Made by a program: the position numbers and the translations under genes
Source: Pomacea canaliculata
Lineage: Eukaryota; Mollusca; Gastropoda; Architaenioglossa; Ampullariidae
Direction: 5' to 3'
Assembly (NCBI RefSeq): GCF_003073045.1
Contig: NC_037590.1
Span: 33,860,327-33,924,326 of the forward strand
Length of the DNA: 64,000 nt
Shown here: positions 49,030 through 62,065 of the stretch, in pieces
Layout: every line of letters begins with the position of its first letter
How positions within the stretch are numbered: the stretch's first letter is position 1
Notes under the pieces: model-generated
What the model was told of the DNA's origin: nothing
The model's input: only the letters and a program-made list of their open reading frames with translations
Databases searched by the model: none

Positions 49030-49200
49030 CCCCCCTGCCCCCATACGGTCGCGTAACCTGTCACCAAAACAGTGTGGATTGAATGTCCTGGTTCAGATCT
49101 CGCCTCGGGCACGTTGTTCTTTTTCTCCATGCCAGTCTTAGCTGTTAGCTCGGTAAAACAATAACTCACCCTTCCAATCACCCTTCCACTCACTCCTTAT
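49030..49200 (+). repeat. tRNA-like SINE copy
   Basis: TCCTGGTTCAGATCTCGCCT followed by CGGGCACGTTGTTC. The B-box-like word and following block match the copy at 29217, and a C-rich tail (CCCTTCCACTCACTCC) follows in both. Confidence 0.5.
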
Positions 49201-50416
49201 CCTCCCACCTTTAGCCGTAAAAGTGACAGGCGCCCTCTAGTGGGACCTGCTAACAATCCCACAATATGACGTCTGAGATGAGATGTCAGGTGGGTAAGGT
49301 GACGCGAAACTGTTTTGAAAATGTCTGAGGTAGCATCATAAATTACTTCGACGATTGTAAGATTGATAAGTCAGTGTCAGGTCTGTGACAAGTCTGTGCA
49401 ACTCCATGGCGAAGGTAGCAGCGTTCCTGCTAAGCTTTGTCCAGGATTGTCCATACTTGTCATATCGCTCGCTCGCAGACCACCTTAAGCAGAGATGTTG
49501 ATCTCGTTCGTGGACAACAGCAGGTCACCAACAACCGCAGAACAATTTCTCGGCCGCGCGTGTGCGTGTGTGTGAAATAGAGAGAGAGACATAAAAAGTA
49601 GCACAGCGCTAGTGTGCGTGTTTGTACCTGAGAGACTTCCTGATTTCTCCATCCCTCACCATCACCCCACCAATCTCCTTGCCGTCCGTGACGTCAACCA
49701 TCGTTAAGTGAGGAGGAAACGACAAGCCACTGACGTCATCACAACGGTCTGCAAGTCTCAGGTGAGCTGCTGGGTACATCGCCGGTGCTGCGGCCTGCTG
49801 TCAGAGCGGCTCGTATTCGAAGCCAATTACGGGAGGACCTGCATCCCTAGCATAGCACTTCTAAAGTATTCTTGCTCATAAAATCCTTGATGGTAGCTGG
49901 AGTGACAAGTCCACAACGTATTTCGTTTAACCCCTCACCTTTATTTAATGCCTTGAAAATTTAGATGGACGGATGAAAAAAAAAACCAATAAAGGATGAA
50001 ACAAAAAATAAAGCATATTTAAAGCTAGATGTTGTGATTAAACTGGGAGGAATTTCGGGGTCTTTTCTAAAGTCATTACCCTTTCGTGCTTTGAACAGGC
50101 ATCAGCCATATTGTGTTATGTTAAACTAATACAGTTTTCATCAAACTTCAACGGTGTCCGGTGTTTGTCGTCTGAAAGCACGCAGCACGATACACTACAG
50201 TTCAATCATTGTTGGGCAGATAAGCCATAGCGCACGCACGAATGACAACGGATGTGGTTGGTTTCTCGCTCCAGTGCTTGGATATGGTCAATCATGTGAT
50301 AAAAGCCAACAGTTCATTAGAAAGTTCTTGCTACGCTGAACACGAAGAAAGGACTTCTGGGAGAATGATAACTCTAAGAGCACGGCCGTAATAAGGAGGA
50401 GGAAAGAGTTTGTACC

Positions 50417-50448
<32 letters not shown>

Positions 50449-53400
50449 GAAAAAAAGACAAATGGAGTCGGGACTTAACCTGTCTCTGGAAAACAATATC
50501 GAGACTGGCTTCGCTGCTACTCCTGGAGGTTTTACAATGCATAGTCATCATGCTCCATTAACCGTCCTTGACAGTGACGTCAGGATGAAAGGAAAGACGT
50601 TTCCAGTTAATCGCGCGGTCTTTGTCCCCGACAACGTGCATGCAGGTGATTCACTGGCTGCTGAGGATGGAACACAATCCAAGCAGAACAACTGCGCACG
50701 GGGGAACGTATTGCTAATCCTTCATCACGATTAACTACTTCTCCTCAAAGGCGTCCACATACCATGAGAAGTCAATACTCTCTTCCCATCCTCCCTTTGT
50801 GTGAGGGTGTATGTTCATATGTGTCTAATTTATGAATCTGTAAGTCTGTATTGTGCTCTCACTTTACCTGATGTTTGGATTTGGATGTTTGGATTTGGCA
50901 CAGGTTAGGGCGGAGGTGATAGGTAATAGAGTGGTGGCATGTTCGGCTGGACAAGTGCGATGCTGTGCTACCATATCAAAAGAGGATTTGGGAACACATT
51001 TGCTTATGTTTCGTATTTAGCTCAAAAAGTATTTGTGGTTTTGAGGGTGTTTGGTGTCCTCTCCAAATTATTATGTGATATGTGAGTGCATGTTTCTTTA
51101 GGTGAGTGGAAGCGCGCGCGTTTGCGTGTGCTTGTGAGTGATAGTGTTCGTGCGAATGCGCAGGCATGAACTGATTGAACGACTGCTGCAACCAACCGCG
51201 ACAAGACTGTAATGAATCCCCACGACTATCTCCGCCGAGGCTGAAATTGCGTTCGTGGCGGTGGCAGGAGCCGATGGAGGTGCACAAACATGACCTGTCC
51301 GACTCATCTGCCACAGAATAGTAATGGCGACCAGCGTTGTCTTGGCCCCGCATGTTGTGTAAAACAGGAGCCTGCCAATCAATCAAGAAAAGCCGCATAC
51401 TGATGTTGACAGTCCTGCTGAAGAATCCAGGCGGGTAATCCAGCGTGAAAATCCGATTAGTCGGCGTTGACGACAAATGCGTGCACACAAACGTGCACCA
51501 CAGCTTGGAGCTGCGAGGACTTTTAACCTCTCCACGACGATGACCCCATGACCTTGTTATCAATTTGAGGAAAAGCTGCGTCTGGGGTAGATGTGAATGA
51601 AAGGGTTAGAGTTATAGGTCCTCTGACTTAAAAATGGTACAGACTAAGGATATGACCCCACCCCTTTTATGCTTCTTGGGGGCTGTATCGTAGGCGTAGG
51701 GTGAAAGCAGCAAGCTACCTCAGAGGTAGCAACGGACCTCCTCTAGGTGCAGACTTTGTTGGATGTAGACAGATAACCTACAAACTCTCGGTTTCCATCT
51801 AGTGCATGCATAACTGCACTGTATTGCAAACATGAGTTTAGTTCGACCATGTCGCTCGGTACGGCACCTTACCGACGAGTCCTCCAGGAGTACCTGCAAG
51901 AAGCACGCAAAAAAAAATAAATAAATAAAAATACTGCTTGGTAAACATCAAGGAGTGCTCAGGTTGCCAGATGGGGGACCTACTCAAAGGTGCTCAAGAT
52001 CTGCCCCGACGGCGCCCCTTTGCCGCTGCTGCATTTCATCGACGACTAACATTGGCGGGTCTGCCCAGACTCGCTCCGAGTCTGACCGTTATCAGACGAT
52101 GACGATGAGGTCTAAGAGAAATCAGGCGATTTCATACCATACGAAATATCACAGTGTTTTGTACATAATTATTATCATCAGGAAGTATATTGTACTGTAA
52201 GTAGTTTTATACGACTGGTAGAGCAGTAGGTGTAGTGTTTACCCCAGCATCACCCAAAACACGTCAGTACATGTGATGGGAATTTTTAGCTCCATTATAA
52301 TTTTATGGGACCTGCATATAGTATGTTCGGCCCATCGATGACCGTAAACTTCACCCAGAGACTAAACACGCGTCCAAACACTGATCGTTACCATGTGTGC
52401 GCACGGTCCGATAACACGTTCAATCAATCCTACTTCAGGCCTGTTTTGTTTTGTAATGAATAAAAGCTTTATCCCTCGGTCTGTCCTAACCCTAACCACT
52501 GTCGATGGGAAAGAAAGACGGGGGTTATCTTCTGATCGTTGGACACGCAGTTCCAGACACAAATCCCATCATAATGCAAGCAACAACACGGTAAGTCTGG
52601 TGTTTAGGTGTCAGGGTCACAGTGAGCCTCCATTTTTTTTTTTTTTTTTTTTTTTGTATGCCCAGGTCAAAGTTCATCAAGGCGACAGCGATAAAATTTA
52701 TTCCCGGCAGCAATTGCAGTGCATATACGTGCTTGTGTATACCAATGCATGATTACACGGTTCCCTTAGAGGTCTATACACACCCTGCCTTCCTTCATTC
52801 CATGTTATCTGGAAGCACGCCTCTTAGTGGGGTTAGATTACCCTACATGTTTGTACCCTTGAGGCGACCGCAGGAAGATCGATTAGTTTTATTTGGTCCC
52901 CGTTAGAATCTTTGATGACGCACATTTAAGCGACATCTAGTGTTGTTTCCCCTGTACTTATGTTTGTAATTTTTACAGCGCTTATCCTGTTGCTTCCTTG
53001 TGAAACCAACAAATAATATTGTTTGATATTTCCTTTACACCTACGACTACTCCTAATAAAAAATATAGCATCAGAATTAAAGCGTGTTGACAAAAGCACA
53101 GCAAAATATTTATACTATACAAAAGAGCAGAAGTGGGGGCAACAGATTTTGAATATGATCTAACAGAGCATCCTAGGTTACAAATGACCAGAGAATCATA
53201 AAAGGAATAAAAGTATCTAAGTATGCTGCTTAAGGTGGCAATGAAAAATGACAGAAGATTGGAAAAATTATTGCATTATACAAGTGGACAGATCATTGGA
53301 AAGAGAGGACAGTGCTTGTTATTCTGTCTCCATGTAGTACACCTATAGACTTGTGAGTAAGAATTCTCCGAAATTTTAACACAGACCGTCGAGACAGAAG

Positions 53401-54706
53401 AAACACACACTGATTACTTGTAAAAAGCTCCTTAGCCAGTTTCCTGGGAAATTCTTTAAAGTGACATCACCACATGTGACAAACAAATGTGTATCACATA
53501 AGCTTATATGATGTAACAATATTAAAATAATTATTATACTTTTTAAGGACAATTTTAATTTGACTTTTTAATATTTAAAGTAATGGTAGATACTAAAAAC
53601 AACTTACACTGTTCTGAGCTGAATTTGATGATTTTTATGCCAACATGAGTGCTTGAGTATTTGTTTTCAATGATAATTTTGACAGTTTCAATGACATATT
53701 TTGCCCCTACATTAGAATATACACATTCATGTTTATAGCTACTTGTCTTCTTACCTCCCAAAACTCAATTCAATTGTAGTACATATACAACAGACATACA
53801 CATACATAACATGTGCACATACCTATACTCAAAAACAGCTTAAAATTTAATTGCAGTATGCAGTATTCATTTCTAAAAATGATCAAACATGAGCAGTGTT
53901 GCAAAGATGGCACATGAAATAAAGTTTTTAAAGTATAGATGATTTAAAGCACACACACACTCTGAATTCAGTGAGCCCAAACTTTCACAGCATTACTGAA
54001 CAATTTCTAGCATCATCAAACACTCAAAATAATTTCAGCCAGTTATAGTTTATGCATGTACCATGTTTGTCTTTATGCTTTTGTCTTTCGTCTCTCATAC
54101 TTCAAAAAAGAAAGGGAAAATAAATCAGACTAAAATGTACCTACATTTGCAATGACAAAGTAAATATTTTTACTTCAATGGTTTGCTTGCACAAATGAAA
54201 TTTATGACTTCTTCTTCTCTCCTTTAACACAATCTTCCATCATTCAAATCATAAAAAAGGAAACTTAACTAGTGCTTTTGCATCATGCAAAACCCAAATT
54301 AACAGACATCACAGGCAAGCCAGCAAAACATATCATGCTTAATTCTTTAAAAGAAGCAATCTGGCCAAAAGACAAGGAGGTTCAGCATCTTCAATTGACT
54401 ATTAGGCTTGACAGAAACATCTGCTTCGAAAAAAAAAGAAAAAGAAATATGGATCCAAACACCCAAAAACTGCTTTCCCAACCTGTCCTCCACTCAAGAA
54501 TAAAAAGAGAATAATTACATCCCTAAACTCCCCACCCTCTGCCCCCAACCCCAAATAACAATTTACAATGAAACAGCCCCGCTTCTTTCTCATGTTTCCC
54601 CACATTACAACCCTCACCAATCATTCAAGCTCATATGCAACACTAAAGAGGCAGCCAGCAATCACAAGGAAAGTCTGAGCAGAGTAAAAGCTGAGTTCTG
54701 GCATTG

Positions 54707-57700
54707 TCAGAAGAACTGCCATTTGCCAAGAATGGCATCTTTGATTGCTTCCACATACTGAGCTGGTACCCAATATATCCAGTAGCGTGATGCTTCTGTA
54801 GGTCCTAACTGGAGACCCTGTTGAGAAAAATAAACAAATAAATCAATAAAAAATAAAAAGTACTCAATCATCTATCATTAAGCTAAAGATGCAATGATTT
54901 CTGGACCTGCTGAATGAAAAAAGTATAATTAAATGAGGACTATTTTATATGCATATGAAGATGACCAAATTAATGTTTTAATTCAGCACAAGTCGTAGAG
55001 TATATAATAAATGAATTTTTTTAAATACTGAGTTTGATTATGTTATTGAGATTGAGATTAACATGAAAAGTATGCTTATTAGACTCAATAATTTGATTCA
55101 ACAATATCTGGTTATATAATAACCAATCTCTGACTTGTTTGTTTTACAATACTTGTTTTATTTACTTCAAGGGACATCAACACAGAGTGTTACTGTTTTA
55201 TGCAACTATTAAAGTCCCTGCTGACAATTATTGCTTGTTGACGCCTTTGGCTTGATTACAATTAACATTGGCAAACTTTTTTTGTGCCAGAACTCCATTG
55301 TATTCACAGCAATGAAGCACAGATGCCAAAGGGTTAACACAGCATATATGCCTGTCTGCAAATAAGAAACTATAAAACCAAAGCAATATAAAAATGACAA
55401 AAAATCTGAAACAAATGCAACCTGGAAGGAATCAGAATTCCTCTTACCATCACTCACCATTATATGGTATTCTTCATTACCCTCGATAGGTTCATTGACA
55501 ACTGCCTTTATGGAATTCATTGGAATTTTATCAGTTCTTTCTGAAGAAATAAAAGGGGAAAAAAACTTTTTTAAAAATAGAAAATTGCCCAGAGTCTGAT
55601 TTCAAAGGCTTATAGACTACGAAAAATGGTTTAAGGGAGATAACATTTAGTAATTCTTATATTGTGCAAGGTTTTATCTGGAAAAGTCACCACGAACAGA
55701 ACACACACTCACTAGTGTCTATATGTTAAGTATTTCTGAAAATGATGAGATTTAATGTACTTATTTTTAAAATTCCATGTCTGGGTATGTCTTAGCTCAT
55801 TCAATAAAGACGAATCAAGAAAACTGAGCTGTAGCTATGAAGACATTTGAATCTGCAGGTGCGAATTGCAGCAGGAACAGTTAAAAGCGCTGGCAGATAA
55901 CTTCCAATATGTCCAAATATTTTAAAAGATCTCTTGTGAAAGGTGGAAAGAGAAAATTTTGTTTTTTCAAACAATAATGTTTACAAATGTTATGAGTAAA
56001 ACTATCCACTAAGCAAATTTGCAATTGCTGTACACTAAGTAGCTTAGGCACAAAATTTACACAATATTAATCTATGTTTATATTTTTGCATCCATCAGGA
56101 TTTTGTTGCATCTAAACACAAGAACAGAAACTTGCCTTTTGTTCCAATCCAAAGCTGGTCAGCTTCTAATTTGAATGTTAACCGAACTTTTCCACCAGAT
56201 TTGTTATACATGCCAGCAACAGGAGCAGGTGGAAGGTTTTCTCGAACATTCCTAAGTCCTGGCATAGCATCTTCTGGTTTCCCATATTTTTCTAAAACTT
56301 TTTTATGTTGCTATCTCACACACACACATGCATGCACACACACACACAGGTGCATTAAATATATAATGCTTAACAAAAATTATGAAATCATTGCTGAAAT
56401 AATCTTAAATTTAACAAATTTCGGGACATAATATTTATAATGCAGTGATCAAACTTTTTATTTTGAAAACTGATAAAAGGAACTGCCTGGTGACAAATAA
56501 AAGTGAAAGGAACAGTCACCCCATGATAAGGCTGCAGACATTTATACACCATTCCCCAAATACTCCAAGCAATGTTGTTTAAGCTTAGATTGAATGGTTA
56601 GAAAGAGCTCTGGAGGTTTACCTTCTGTTGACACAATGGCTCTTTGGAAGGTGCAGGAGATTTTGATGCTTCTTTTAATTCTTGTTCTGCAGGTGCTGTG
56701 ACCGAAAGGACATCAGTGAGCGTGGATCCAACCACATGAGTTTAGCCCCTTTAGTAACTTTGAGTTCTCTCAACGTCTGCTGATCTTTAGCAAGACCTGG
56801 AACAGAGATTATCCCCTAAAAACTCTTTGTTAAAGTCTGATTTTCAACAGCATAGCCCAACAAAAGAAATATGCATATCTTAAAGTAAAAATATAATGCT
56901 GGATTGTATTTACATTTAGGTCTCATGTACTTTGTTTTCTGACTATAAATATAATGAACTGTAATGGAATAAAACAAAGTTTAGGAGACCTTTAGAGCAA
57001 ACTGATACCATCAAACAGTTCAAGGCATTGGTAGGATTTAAGTACGCTTATCTCACACCCCATTCTTTTCTTTCTAAAAGCACTTCTGTTGGCCATTTCT
57101 GCTTCACTAACTCATCTGTAATGTAACTAGGCATTTCCTCACTGCAGACATGGTGTTGTGAAGGTTTATACAAATGATCATGCAAAATGAATAATTACCT
57201 CTGAACATAATCTTTTGCATTGATGCTGGAACGCCTGAAGTAGAACATGAGAAAGTATCAAATCATTTCTGGTCAAGAGTTTTTTGACATTTATATATTA
57301 AAAGACATTTTCTGAGAAATTGTGAATAGGTGGTAATGTGGAAGAAGAACTTGTAGGCATGAATCAGCTTTAAAAAAATGTCTACAGAAGAAGAAAACTT
57401 TTATATTCTAAAACTAAAAGAAATATTTTAAGTACAGGCAAAAAACATTTTCTTAGCCTTTAGTGAAATACAGCAAAGCTTCATTTTTCAAAAAAATATG
57501 CTATATTGCCTTAAACATCTGACACACAAAATGCAAGTAGGCATAACTAAACACATACACACCTCTCTTCCTATATTCAAACATTAGGCATATACACACA
57601 CTCTTTAATTTTAGACAAGCCGCAGTTACATCATACCTGTCAATCCTTGAACTTTAAATTTTAATGCACTAATGGTTGAGTCAACTTGCATCGAAACATC

Positions 57701-59720
57701 AAACTTCTGTTTATTGTATATCACTTTGAAATCAACAGTCTCTGAAGAGCTAATATCTGAAAAAAAAAGGTTTTCTTTCATTGCTCTAATAAAGAAATAT
57801 TATCACCAAATCACATTCAATTAAGATCATCTTAAAGCATCAATGGAAAAGCTACTTTTATACCACAGATTTCATTATTTATTTATTCAAAGCAAAATGA
57901 TACCAATGGAGACAAAATCCATTAAAAAAAATGACAGCTATATGCAGCAAAAAAGAGTCTGAGCATATTTTTACAATATCTCATTACAAAGGAAAAAGAA
58001 ACATAAATTACATCAAAACTGCAACAAGGAAAACAATTGCTACTCTTGCCTGTTTCTTGTGCCACAATGTTGCCCATGTCTGATGTCATACTTGGCTCCC
58101 CACCTGGCTCTGGCTGGTCTGTGTCATCTCCCAATACTCCACCCAGTTCATCCCCTTCTGCACTGGACGCTGAAGGTTTGTTTTGATCTGTGTCACCACA
58201 GGCTGACTCAAAATCAAGTGTGTCTGAATCTGACAGTGGTAAAAAGATACTCCATCAAATCAGCGATCCTCAGTGAACGACTTACTACTGTTTTTCAAGA
58301 ACTTTCTAGTTCTCATTTTACACAGAATATTACTTCTTTCCTTCTCTTAAAAATCATCAAAAATGGTGTGGGTATACATCCTGCATGTTCATGCTTATCA
58401 CAGCCTATCTGCCTTATGTTGTTAGCAAAATCCTCTTCATTATCCCTTATCATCTTGTCTTTCCTTCCGTTCAGGATTGCAGTCCTCCTCTTCTTTAACA
58501 TCTTTAACAGGAAATATGGTCTCATACCACATTTAGTTTGTCTCCTTTCTAGCATGTTTCATCCATAGCATAAGCAATGAAAGTAAGGAAATTAAAAAAA
58601 GGAGGGAAGATGTTAAACGAAGATGTAAAAATGATGTTATTCAAATCTTTTGAAAGCTCTTCTACTTATCTTAAGCTGATACTGGAATCAAGAGACAAAA
58701 GTAAATCAATTTTCAAATGTTAGCAATCATACAAATTTTGCATTTCTGGTGTCCCTAAACTCAAAACTTCACTTTTGAAATTTTTTCAAATAAAATATTT
58801 CACATTCACTGTAGTATTAGAAACTCTATCTCTAGTGCCTGTATCACTTGAGATAATTAAAAACCCTTTTGAAAAGTCTTCATGTTAAAAAGATCTTAGC
58901 ATTAGCAAAACTCTGATATTGTTCGGAAAGCATGTAACATGTAATGGGAAAACACTGAAAATATATGTTAAAAGGTTGATGACAACGACATGTATAATCA
59001 ACATGAAATATATGTTAACATTAAATCTTTTATTTATTACTATTTAATTTTAAATGTTTCGAACAAACTCATTAGAAATGATTGTGTGTTCATATGTTAG
59101 ACTGAAAAAATCATTGCGATGGGAGAAAGGTACAGCAAGCATTATTATTTAAAAAAGCAAGCTGGTAAAAATGCTGCTATTATCGCTTAGGCAAACACCT
59201 GCCAGAAATCTAAATTTTACTTTTTTTAATATGCAGTCAAACATAAAATGAAAGCAAATTGTGAAGACAATATGGTCTATTTCTACATTCTTAAAACATC
59301 AAATGTGAAAAATGTTAAAGGCAAAAAGATTAAAAGATTTTCATTCACACTGTCAGAGAAAGATGTTATAAATTTCCCCAATCGAATATACATATGTGCA
59401 AAACCCAAACCGTGAAGAAAAGACATGTCGTTAATTGTACAAATCCTACGTAAAAAATTCTAATAAATTTCACCTATTGTTAAAGCCCGTGAATAGGGAG
59501 GTAAGTTTGACTGCTAGTTGATCATGTTATCAAGTGACTCAAAACATGCTCTAACTGTTCAAGGCTATATAAATTTGTACAGCTTGTATATGGATGAGAA
59601 AAGATTGATCTGCATAAATGGTTATCTTCTTTATAACCTAGTAAATTCGTTTTAACGGAATGCGCGAAATGATTCAATTTTCGTTCTGTTTTGTTAACAC
59701 GCACCTGCTTCGGTCGCCAT
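54707..59720 (-). CDS. UBFD1: UBFD1 orthologue (ubiquitin family domain-containing 1), 8 exons
   Basis: Small protein with a ubiquitin-like (UBL) domain and a conserved C-terminal domain. The human gene is reported as a polyubiquitin binder and NF-kB modulator. Exons: 59720-59705, 58229-58050, 57756-57637, 57234-57199, 56796-56622, 56310-56136, 55540-55458, 54817-54707. All phases agree except exon 5, which is 175 nt where 176 is needed. Corrected length is about 298 residues, close to the vertebrate protein. UBL motifs are ETVDFKVIYNKQKFDVSMQV and VPASMQKIMFRGLAKDQQTL. The C-terminal domain has VAGMYNKSGGKVRLTFKLE, DQLWIGTKERTDKIPMNSI, VVNEPIEGNEEYHIM and LGPTEASRYWIYWVPAQYVE, ending GKWQFF and TGA. 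Residues 6-65 are acidic and low-complexity. The start is ATGGCGACC in a good context. Confidence 0.93.
56622..56796 (-). CDS. UBFD1: UBFD1 exon 5 with a one-base frame break
   Basis: Begins GLAKDQQTLRELKVTKGAKL and then Met. The literal frame runs into a stop within the exon, whereas one extra base next to 56734 restores VVGSTLTDVLSVTAPAEQEL and carries on to KEPLCQQK at the donor in the phase exon 6 needs. VVGST and the KEPLC end are conserved in the vertebrate protein. A missing G in a GG doublet is the simplest reading. Confidence 0.88.
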
Positions 59721-60045
59721 TGATGTTGATATGTTAAAATGGGACTTCCACACGTAAGAACTACATCTTAGTTATATCATATTGTCCTGTTGTCATTTTT
59801 AAATTGCAGTTTTGGCCTCCATTGATTGCTTTAGTTTTCGTATAGAATACATCACATTCACGATTCATAAAACCTCGAGAATGCTGATTTACTCGCTTTG
59901 AAAGTCGCCGAGCATATCCTTACTTCCCTTGCATCGTCTGCTTTCATTTGTATTTTGACAATCAAGCCCATTTCTAGTTCAAATTTTGCATGTTGGATTT
60001 TAAATTTAAACCCTTTGTCATTTTTATGGTAAGATTAATTATCCA

Positions 60046-60106
60046 ATGAAAAAAATAATCCATAAAATTGAAGGTTTTGTTTTATAGGTACCATGGCAGA
60101 TTCATA
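60046..60106 (+). repeat. 61-bp direct repeat, copy 1
   Basis: Begins ATGAAAAAAATAATCC and ends TACCATGGCAGATTCATA. The second copy lies 1.36 kb downstream and differs only by a small indel (TTTTATAGGT versus TTTTAAGGT). Confidence 0.9.
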
Positions 60107-61404
60107 TATTGTTGCAACAAAATAACGAGGTGCGGTCCCGTTAATAGGCCGATCACCAGACTAGGATTATGAGCGCTGGTGTACGTAACTTTATGTTATA
60201 AGCTGGCTGTCGGGTGCGTCTTATTTGAAAAAAGTATTAATGTGATACAATAAATCAATAGTTTAAAATTCTGAAAAATAACTCAAATACAGGACCACAG
60301 CTTCGGATTTCAAATTTTTAAAAAAATTGCCTGTCGTATAATTCAATACAATTTAACAGGAGCAGTTTGTATGGCTTAAATGGAAAAAAACTTTTACAGA
60401 TATAAAATAGATAATACGATTTAATGATCCTCATTTAACTGCACACATATATGCAATTACAAATCTTGAGAAAACCAAAGGTGCAGATGGTGATCAACTC
60501 ACATAAGACTATGAATGGTCATGGTAAGAAATTGCAGAATCTACTATAAGCCATCAGGGTCAAAATCTCTTCTGCATTTCTTTATCAAACATAGGATTTT
60601 ATATACCTATGCCTCAAGCCTTGTTGGTTGATAGTTTAACTGCTTCCTACATTTTGAGAATAAAGACAATAAATGTGTATTGTAACCAACATCTCCTGTA
60701 GAGATGAGTAACATGAACAATTTGTAGGCACTGAAAAATTAGATGAGGCCCTGTAAACTGGTGATTAATGGACTCAACTTTGGAACAGAATTATTTTCAA
60801 GCTCAGTTGGTTTAGTGACTGGAAAAACGGTTCCTGTCTACCCCAACAAAGAGGTACTTATTGAGAAAAATAAAAGTGGGATTAGCGCCGCACCCATACA
60901 CTGCACTATAGTGACAGGGAATTGCTTAGTTTTCTGTTCCAAAAGATGCAGTGATACATGACCCTTCATCTTACCAAACAGAGGAATGATGCCGACTTTT
61001 AAAATGCCTGAAGGACGCGTACATTTCTTTGTCAAAAATACAATAATTCCAGAATAAGAATATCTCTAGCTTCTATACTAACTCCTAACTACAGTAATAG
61101 GGCTAATAAGGAACAGGTAACAAAGCACTAATGAGACTTAAGCTGTCAGCCTCAGGAGATTTTCCAGACATTAAAAATTAATTCAACGAAGTAACTGAGC
61201 AAAGAATCACCCTACATGATATGCAATTTGGAAAGAAACTACCAAGCACAATAGTTGAAATTTTTGCAGTATTTTATTTGTTTAAGTACAAATAACATTT
61301 TGTAGCAGCTTATATAATATGACAACGCATATTTCACTTTTTTTAAAAATCATGCTGTAGAAACAATTAATAATTGATGGCATTTCAAAACTGATGATGA
61401 TTTC

Positions 61405-61464
61405 ATGAAAAAAATAATCCATAAAATTGAAGGTTTTGTTTTAAGGTACCATGGCAGATTCATA
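61405..61464 (+). repeat. 61-bp direct repeat, copy 2 (60 bp)
   Basis: Near-identical to 60046-60106. The two copies flank about 1.3 kb of unrelated AT-rich sequence in the same orientation. Confidence 0.9.
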
Positions 61465-61739
61465 ATTGCATTTCTTTGATGGAATGGTGCAATCTACACA
61501 GACGGAGATATATGAAGTGATGGTGTTTACTAAGTCGTCCAGTTCAGGACATGCTTCTAAAAGTCATCCAGTCAGTACATTCAACACAGCCTTGACATAG
61601 AAACTAGTACTTAACTAGGAGGATGAAGAAAATGGAGTTCGGACATTTCGTTGCACTCTGCAATGCCAACTCATTTATTTAAAATATACACCGAAATTTA
61701 AAGTATTGGAATTTCATTACCAATTTGACGGAGATCCAA

Positions 61740-61875
61740 ACTACTTGTATCTTTACTCCTGTGTGTTAAATGTCTGTATGAATATGTATGCCTGCCCTTG
61801 TGAGCGAAGAAAAATTTCTGTCCTGGGTCTTCTCGACAGACAATAAAGTATGATTTGATTTGATTTGATTTTGAT
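61740..61875 (+). repeat. Retroposon-like 3' tail with (TGATT)n end
   Basis: CTGTGTGTTAAATGTCTGTATG precedes TCTCGACAGACAATAAAG and TATGATTTGATTTGATTTGATTTTGATG. An AATAAA directly followed by a TGATT pentamer run is typical of LINE-derived 3' ends. Confidence 0.5.
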
Positions 61876-61917
61876 GAAAAAGATAATTATGAAACCAATC
61901 AAGGGTTATCATGCCCA

Positions 61918-61923
61918 TTTATT
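61918..61923 (-). terminator. Candidate polyadenylation signal of MRE11
   Basis: AATAAA on the minus strand, about 145 nt downstream of the MRE11 stop codon. This is a suitable distance for a short 3' UTR. Cleavage site not determined. Confidence 0.45.
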
Positions 61924-62065
61924 CCTTAAAGAATAATTTTTTTGATCTGGATAAAAACTGAGACAATCGTTGGACAAAGTAGGAACAAATTTGCAGTTTA
62001 CACCAGTTTATATGCATTTCATAGTGTACATATAGCAGAGCACGATGATTATAAAAGAGCAGTGT

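Larger units (their letters stand above)
40290..54706. other. Intergenic region between SYT17 and UBFD1
   Basis: About 14 kb without a supportable gene. Holds a GC-rich block (40740-41290), CT-rich microsatellites near 43310-43400, degenerate repeats at 43875-44130 and 46612-46745, a (TTTG)n tract, a SINE, a retroposon tail, and long A and T runs near 50421 and 52633. Two longer open frames of unknown meaning are at 45242-45895 (plus) and 50976-51563 (minus). Confidence 0.55.
59721..62065. other. Intergenic region between UBFD1 and MRE11
   Basis: About 2.3 kb, expected to hold the UBFD1 promoter and the MRE11 3' end. Contains two 61/60-bp direct repeats (60046-60106 and 61405-61464) and a retroposon-like tail (about 61740-61875). 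Short open frames around 60743-61035 show no recognised motif. Confidence 0.55.

Noticed and set aside
50462..50734. 90-codon plus-strand frame just after a 28-base A run
   Set aside because: No motif, no splice context, and the preceding A run points to a retroposed tail from another element. Not enough to call a gene.
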